From positions 10,212 through 74,211 of the forward strand of contig JAYFNB010000045.1 of the NCBI GenBank assembly GCA_034933685.1: a stretch of DNA of 64,000 nt. Reading direction: 5' to 3'. The position numbers and the translations under genes were made by a program. How positions within the stretch are numbered: the first letter of the stretch is position 1; each line of letters opens with the position of its first letter. The notes beneath the pieces are model-generated. The model ran no database searches. It had not been told where the DNA came from and was given only the letters and a program-made list of their open reading frames with translations. This stretch comes from UBA8514 sp034933685. GTDB taxonomy: Bacteria; Bacillota; Clostridia; Lachnospirales; Anaerotignaceae. Of the stretch, positions 61,615-64,000 are shown one piece after another.

Positions 61615-61673
61615 AATAACGACGAAACGGGAAAACCGCATAAACAAAGGGTTTTCATAGGTTCGTCGTTATT
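61615..61673. repeat. Nested inverted repeat at the element boundary
   Basis: AATAACGACGAA (61615-61626) is repeated inverted as TTCGTCGTTATT (61662-61673). Inside, GAAAACC (61631-61637) pairs with GGTTTTC (61650-61656). TTTT follows the outer arm. It could be a terminator shielding the element, or part of its end or transfer origin. From 61674 to 61757 no further feature is clear. Confidence 0.6.
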
Positions 61674-61774
61674 TTTTCATTCTTTTTCCCAAGAGAAAAC
61701 TAACGTAAAAACCATGCGGAAAAACCGTTTGTTATGTTAGCGCCGAAATTCTTCGGGAAAGGAAGGGATACTAT

Positions 61775-62554
61775 TTGGCAACCGTAATCAGCATATCCAA
61801 TCAAAAAGGCGGCGTCGGAAAATCCGTCACAGCCTCCAGCTTAGGGTTCGGTCTCGCCCGTCAAGGCAAAAAAGTACTCTTACTGGACATCGACCCCCAG
61901 GCATCGCTCACTATCAGTCTCGGCTTTCCGAAGCCGGATGAATTACCCGTCACCATGGCAGCCGTCATGGGCGGAATTATCACAGAAAAACCTCTGCCCC
62001 CTGCGGCGGGGATTTTCCATCACACGGAAGGAGTTGACCTTCTTCCTGCCAATATCGAGCTTTCCGGTGTGGAAATCTCTTTAGTAAACGCTATGAGCCG
62101 AGAAACCATTCTGCGGCAATATCTTGAACCGCTAAAACCCTTGTACGACTTTATCCTTCTGGATACTTCCCCTTCGCTGGGAATGCTGACCGTCAATGCG
62201 CTGGCAGCGGCGGACTCCGTTTTAATCCCGGTGCAGGCGGAATATCTATCCGCAAAGGGGCTGGAACTTCTACTGAAGAGCATTGCGCGGGTACGCAGGC
62301 AGATCAATCCGGGACTTACCATATCCGGCATTCTTCCGACTATGGTGGACGGGAGGACAAACGACTCCAGAGAAATCATTGATTCACTGACCGAGGTGTA
62401 TGGAAGCAGGTTACATCTGTTTGGAAATATCCCCCGTTCAGTCCGTGCTTCTGAAATCAGCCGGACAGGGAAAAGCATCTATACTTATGACCCACAAGGA
62501 AAGGTAGCAGCGGCATATGAGGCTCTCACAAGGGAGGTGCTCGCTGTTGGCTAA
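61775..62554 (+). CDS. parA: ParA/Soj-family partition ATPase
   Basis: 259 residues with a TTG start after AAAGGAAGGGA. ISNQKGGVGKSVTASSLGFGLA holds the deviant Walker A (KGGVGKS), LLLDIDPQASLTIS the A' motif, and FILLDTSPSLGMLTVNALAAAD the Walker B. It is an ATP-dependent dimer that moves DNA bound by ParB, here probably to keep an excised element stable. It overlaps parB by eight bases. Its base composition differs from the host genes upstream. Confidence 0.92.
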   Translation: MATVISISNQKGGVGKSVTASSLGFGLARQGKKVLLLDIDPQASLTISLGFPKPDELPVTMAAVMGGIITEKPLPPAAGIFHHTEGVDLLPANIELSGVEISLVNAMSRETILRQYLEPLKPLYDFILLDTSPSLGMLTVNALAAADSVLIPVQAEYLSAKGLELLLKSIARVRRQINPGLTISGILPTMVDGRTNDSREIIDSLTEVYGSRLHLFGNIPRSVRASEISRTGKSIYTYDPQGKVAAAYEALTREVLAVG

Positions 62555-63446
62555 AACAAAGGGTTCGCTGGCTCTTGCCAGCTATGATGATATTTTCTCC
62601 GTGCAGCCGCTTTCTGTAAGCACCGAAACAGTAGTAGAATTGCCTCTGTGTAGGCTCCACCCTCCAGAATTCCATCCTTTTCAGGTACGGGACGACGAGG
62701 CTATGAAAAAGACTACCGAGAGTGTCAAAAAGTACGGCGTAATTGTTCCGGGGCTGGTTCGTCCCCGTGCGGACGGCGATTATGAGCTTGTGGCAGGAAA
62801 CCGACGCAAACGTGCCAGTGAGCTTGCAGGCAAAGACACTATGCCGGTTATTGTCCGCGAAATGGACGATGACGAAGCCGTGCTTGTTATGGTAGACACG
62901 AATCTTGAGCAGCGGGAAAGCCTGCTGCCCAGCGAAAAGGCATGGGCCTATCGTATGAAACTGGAGGCTTTGAAGCACCGGGGCATTGTGGTGGACGGTA
63001 TTGATATCGGTACATTATCCGTTACTATTGTGTCAGAGCAGTCCGGGGATAGCAAAAGCCAAATCTACCGTATTGTTCGGCTAACAGAACTGGTGCCTGG
63101 TCTCATTGATGAGGTTGACGCAAAGAAAATTGCCTTTAATCCTGCCGTAGAGTTATCCTACCTCAGCCGCAAGGAGCAGTCCGCTTTACTGGATACCATG
63201 GCAAAATATGAGGCCACCCCCTCTCTGCCACAGGCGCAGCGGCTCAAAAAGTTAAGTCAGACTGGAAAACTGACAGTCCAACTGATGGACTCCATTCTGG
63301 CAGAGGAAAAGAAGGAACCAGTCAAGGTGACGTTGACCGGAAGTCGCCTGAAACAGTATTTTCCCAAAGACTATACACCGCAGCAGATGGAAAAGGTCAT
63401 TTTAGGGCTTTTGGAAAGCTGGCACAGAAAGCAGGCGGTCAGTTAA
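62547..63446 (+). CDS. parB: ParB-family partition / nuclease-like protein
   Basis: 299 residues from TTG 62547 (RBS AGGGAGG at 62531-62537). The ParB N-terminal nuclease-fold domain has PFQVRDDEAMKKTTESVKKYG, GLVRPRADGDYELVAGNRRKRAS and MVDTNLEQRESLLPSEKAWAYRMK; a helix-turn-helix (SGDSKSQIYRIVRLTELVP) follows. It binds the centromere site and works with ParA. A terminator lies 25 bp after the stop. It is the second gene of the partition module. Confidence 0.92.
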   Translation: MAKTKGSLALASYDDIFSVQPLSVSTETVVELPLCRLHPPEFHPFQVRDDEAMKKTTESVKKYGVIVPGLVRPRADGDYELVAGNRRKRASELAGKDTMPVIVREMDDDEAVLVMVDTNLEQRESLLPSEKAWAYRMKLEALKHRGIVVDGIDIGTLSVTIVSEQSGDSKSQIYRIVRLTELVPGLIDEVDAKKIAFNPAVELSYLSRKEQSALLDTMAKYEATPSLPQAQRLKKLSQTGKLTVQLMDSILAEEKKEPVKVTLTGSRLKQYFPKDYTPQQMEKVILGLLESWHRKQAVS

Positions 63447-63471
63447 ATTGAATATTGGACAAAGTAAAAAA

Positions 63472-63509
63472 CAGGGCGTTCGTAGATGATGGCGAACGCC
63501 CTGCTTTTT
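63472..63509 (+). terminator. Intrinsic terminator after parB
   Basis: CAGGGCGTTCG and CGAACGCCCTG form a perfect 11-bp GC-rich stem with a ten-base loop, followed by CTTTTTG. Confidence 0.92.
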
Positions 63510-63548
63510 GCTTTGCCCCCTATTTTCAAAGAAAGGAGTAGTGCCGCC

Positions 63549-63869
63549 ATGCCATGGGTAACGGAAGAACAAATTGAAAAAGCCAAGCAGGTGGATATTC
63601 TGGATTATCTGCTTGCACATGAGCCGAACAACCTGAAAAAGACTGGTCATGAATATCGTCTGCGCGATCATGACAGCCTGACTGTCTCCAATGGCAAATG
63701 GCACTGGCACAGCCGGGGGTTCGGCGGCACGACAGCGCTGAATTACCTGATCCGGGTACGGGAAATGGAGTTCACGGAGGCGGTTCAGGCACTGGTTTAT
63801 GAAGCCCGCGCCGGGCCTTTTCCCACTGTCCCCAATAAGCCACTGCCACCTAAAAAGCAGTGTCAATGA
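63549..63869 (+). CDS. CHC2-type zinc-finger primase-like protein, apparently truncated
   Basis: 106 residues from ATG 63549 (GAAAGGAG upstream; earlier in-frame ATGs lie inside the parB terminator). MPWVTEEQIEKAKQVDILDYL, HDSLTVSNGKWHWHSRGFGG and ALNYLIRVREMEFTEAVQAL match the N-terminal DNA-primase zinc-finger-like region of DUF3991/toprim proteins of Tn1549-like elements. Those proteins are normally much longer, with DUF3991 and toprim domains. Here a TGA follows GPFPTVPNKPLPPKKQCQ, and the sequence after it turns AT-rich, so the gene is probably broken. Several Cys ligands are also absent. Confidence 0.7.
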   Translation: MPWVTEEQIEKAKQVDILDYLLAHEPNNLKKTGHEYRLRDHDSLTVSNGKWHWHSRGFGGTTALNYLIRVREMEFTEAVQALVYEARAGPFPTVPNKPLPPKKQCQ

Positions 63870-63936
63870 CGGTGATAAAATGTAAGAAAATAGCGGTTAA
63901 ATTTTGCAGTTTTATGGCGGCAGTAAAATAATCTAT

Positions 63937-63970
63937 GCTACACTCAAAAAAACTTGTAGAGGAGTGTAGC
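63937..63970 (+). promoter_or_regulatory. Inverted repeat overlapping the RBS of the last gene
   Basis: GCTACACTC (63937-63945) and GAGTGTAGC (63962-63970) form a perfect 9-bp inverted repeat with a 16-base gap, directly before ATG 63974. The right arm includes the GGAG of the RBS (GAGGAG). It could be an operator or an RNA hairpin that blocks translation. A weak TTGCAG (63904) and AATAAT (63927) promoter pair lies just upstream. Confidence 0.5.
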
Positions 63971-63973
63971 GGA

Positions 63974-64000
63974 ATGAAAGGAAAATATTGGATGAGTATT
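63974..64000 (+). CDS. Start of an unidentified cargo gene (cut by window edge)
   Basis: Nine codons are visible: MKGKYWMSI, nine bases after GAGGAG. Too short to assign. The AT-rich upstream region and its position after a truncated primase gene suggest cargo inserted into the mobile element. Confidence 0.45.

Larger units (their letters stand above)
61606..64000. mobile_element. Left end of an integrative/conjugative-type element (runs out of the window)
   Basis: From about 61606 the base composition is visibly richer in G and C, and codons such as CTG, GCG and CGG become common. It carries parA, parB and a CHC2-type primase-like gene, a set typical of Tn1549-like conjugative elements of gut Clostridia. 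The left boundary interrupts an integrase gene. The right end, its own recombinase and transfer genes are outside the window, so the class is inferred from three genes. Confidence 0.65.

Overview
This is a low-GC, gene-dense chromosomal window from an anaerobic Firmicute of class Clostridia, most likely Lachnospirales; an Anaerotignum- or Lachnospiraceae-like organism is my guess, not something I could test. The signs are a V-type ATPase operon, [FeFe]-hydrogenase genes, McsA/McsB/ClpC, CarD with a YacL-like PIN/TRAM protein, an S-layer (SLH) protein, and BofC-like, SpoVB-like and Cys-rich proteins that suggest endospore formation. No rRNA, tRNA or CRISPR array was seen. The ORF density and codon use are uniform up to about 61.6 kb. 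After that the sequence becomes visibly richer in G and C, and the genes are those of a mobile element.

Layout. 1-6.4 kb: V-type ATPase operon (I-K-E-C-F-A-B-D) whose rotor subunit carries the residues of a sodium-binding site. 6.7-10.6 kb: a flavodoxin-like reductase and a two-gene exopolysaccharide unit (sugar-phosphate transferase and O-antigen-ligase-like protein). 10.7-15.7 kb: lower glycolysis (pgk, tpiA, gpmI, eno). 15.7-20.7 kb: a hairpin-rich palindromic element, tex, a short recQ, and a thioredoxin-fold lipoprotein without its CXXC. 20.8-25.2 kb: a small membrane protein, two radical-SAM-locus proteins and RNase G. 25.3-28.3 kb: purM-purN-purD. 28.4-33.6 kb: an HD hydrolase, then a sensory/group B [FeFe]-hydrogenase locus with a SpoIIE-type phosphatase. 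33.6-38 kb: DegV, CarD, YacL, IspD, RNase H, cold-shock protein. 38.4-45.7 kb: TypA, a lipid flippase, a BofC-like protein, a probable small RNA, an intracellular GH13 amylase and a pseudouridine synthase. 45.8-52.1 kb: the mcsA-mcsB-clpC stress operon, a small conserved protein and radA. 52.2-57.3 kb: pyruvate carboxylase and an SLH/CAP surface protein. 57.4-61.4 kb: a Cys-rich putative spore protein, a split ThrE-type exporter, YigZ and YebC. 61.4-64 kb: a truncated tyrosine recombinase cut at the boundary of an integrative element that carries parA, parB and a truncated CHC2-type primase gene.

How the parts fit: the window is mostly housekeeping (ion-motive ATPase, glycolysis feeding pyruvate carboxylase, purine synthesis, protein quality control, RNA turnover). 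The least ordinary signals are two CIRCE-like inverted repeats in the leader of an mcsA-mcsB-clpC operon that has no ctsR; a free-standing small RNA gene with a duplicated CCCCAAUA motif at 42.7 kb; the sensory hydrogenase-phosphatase locus; and the mobile element that splits a resident integrase gene. All coordinates and motif positions were read by eye. Family names rest on recognised motifs and not on database searches.
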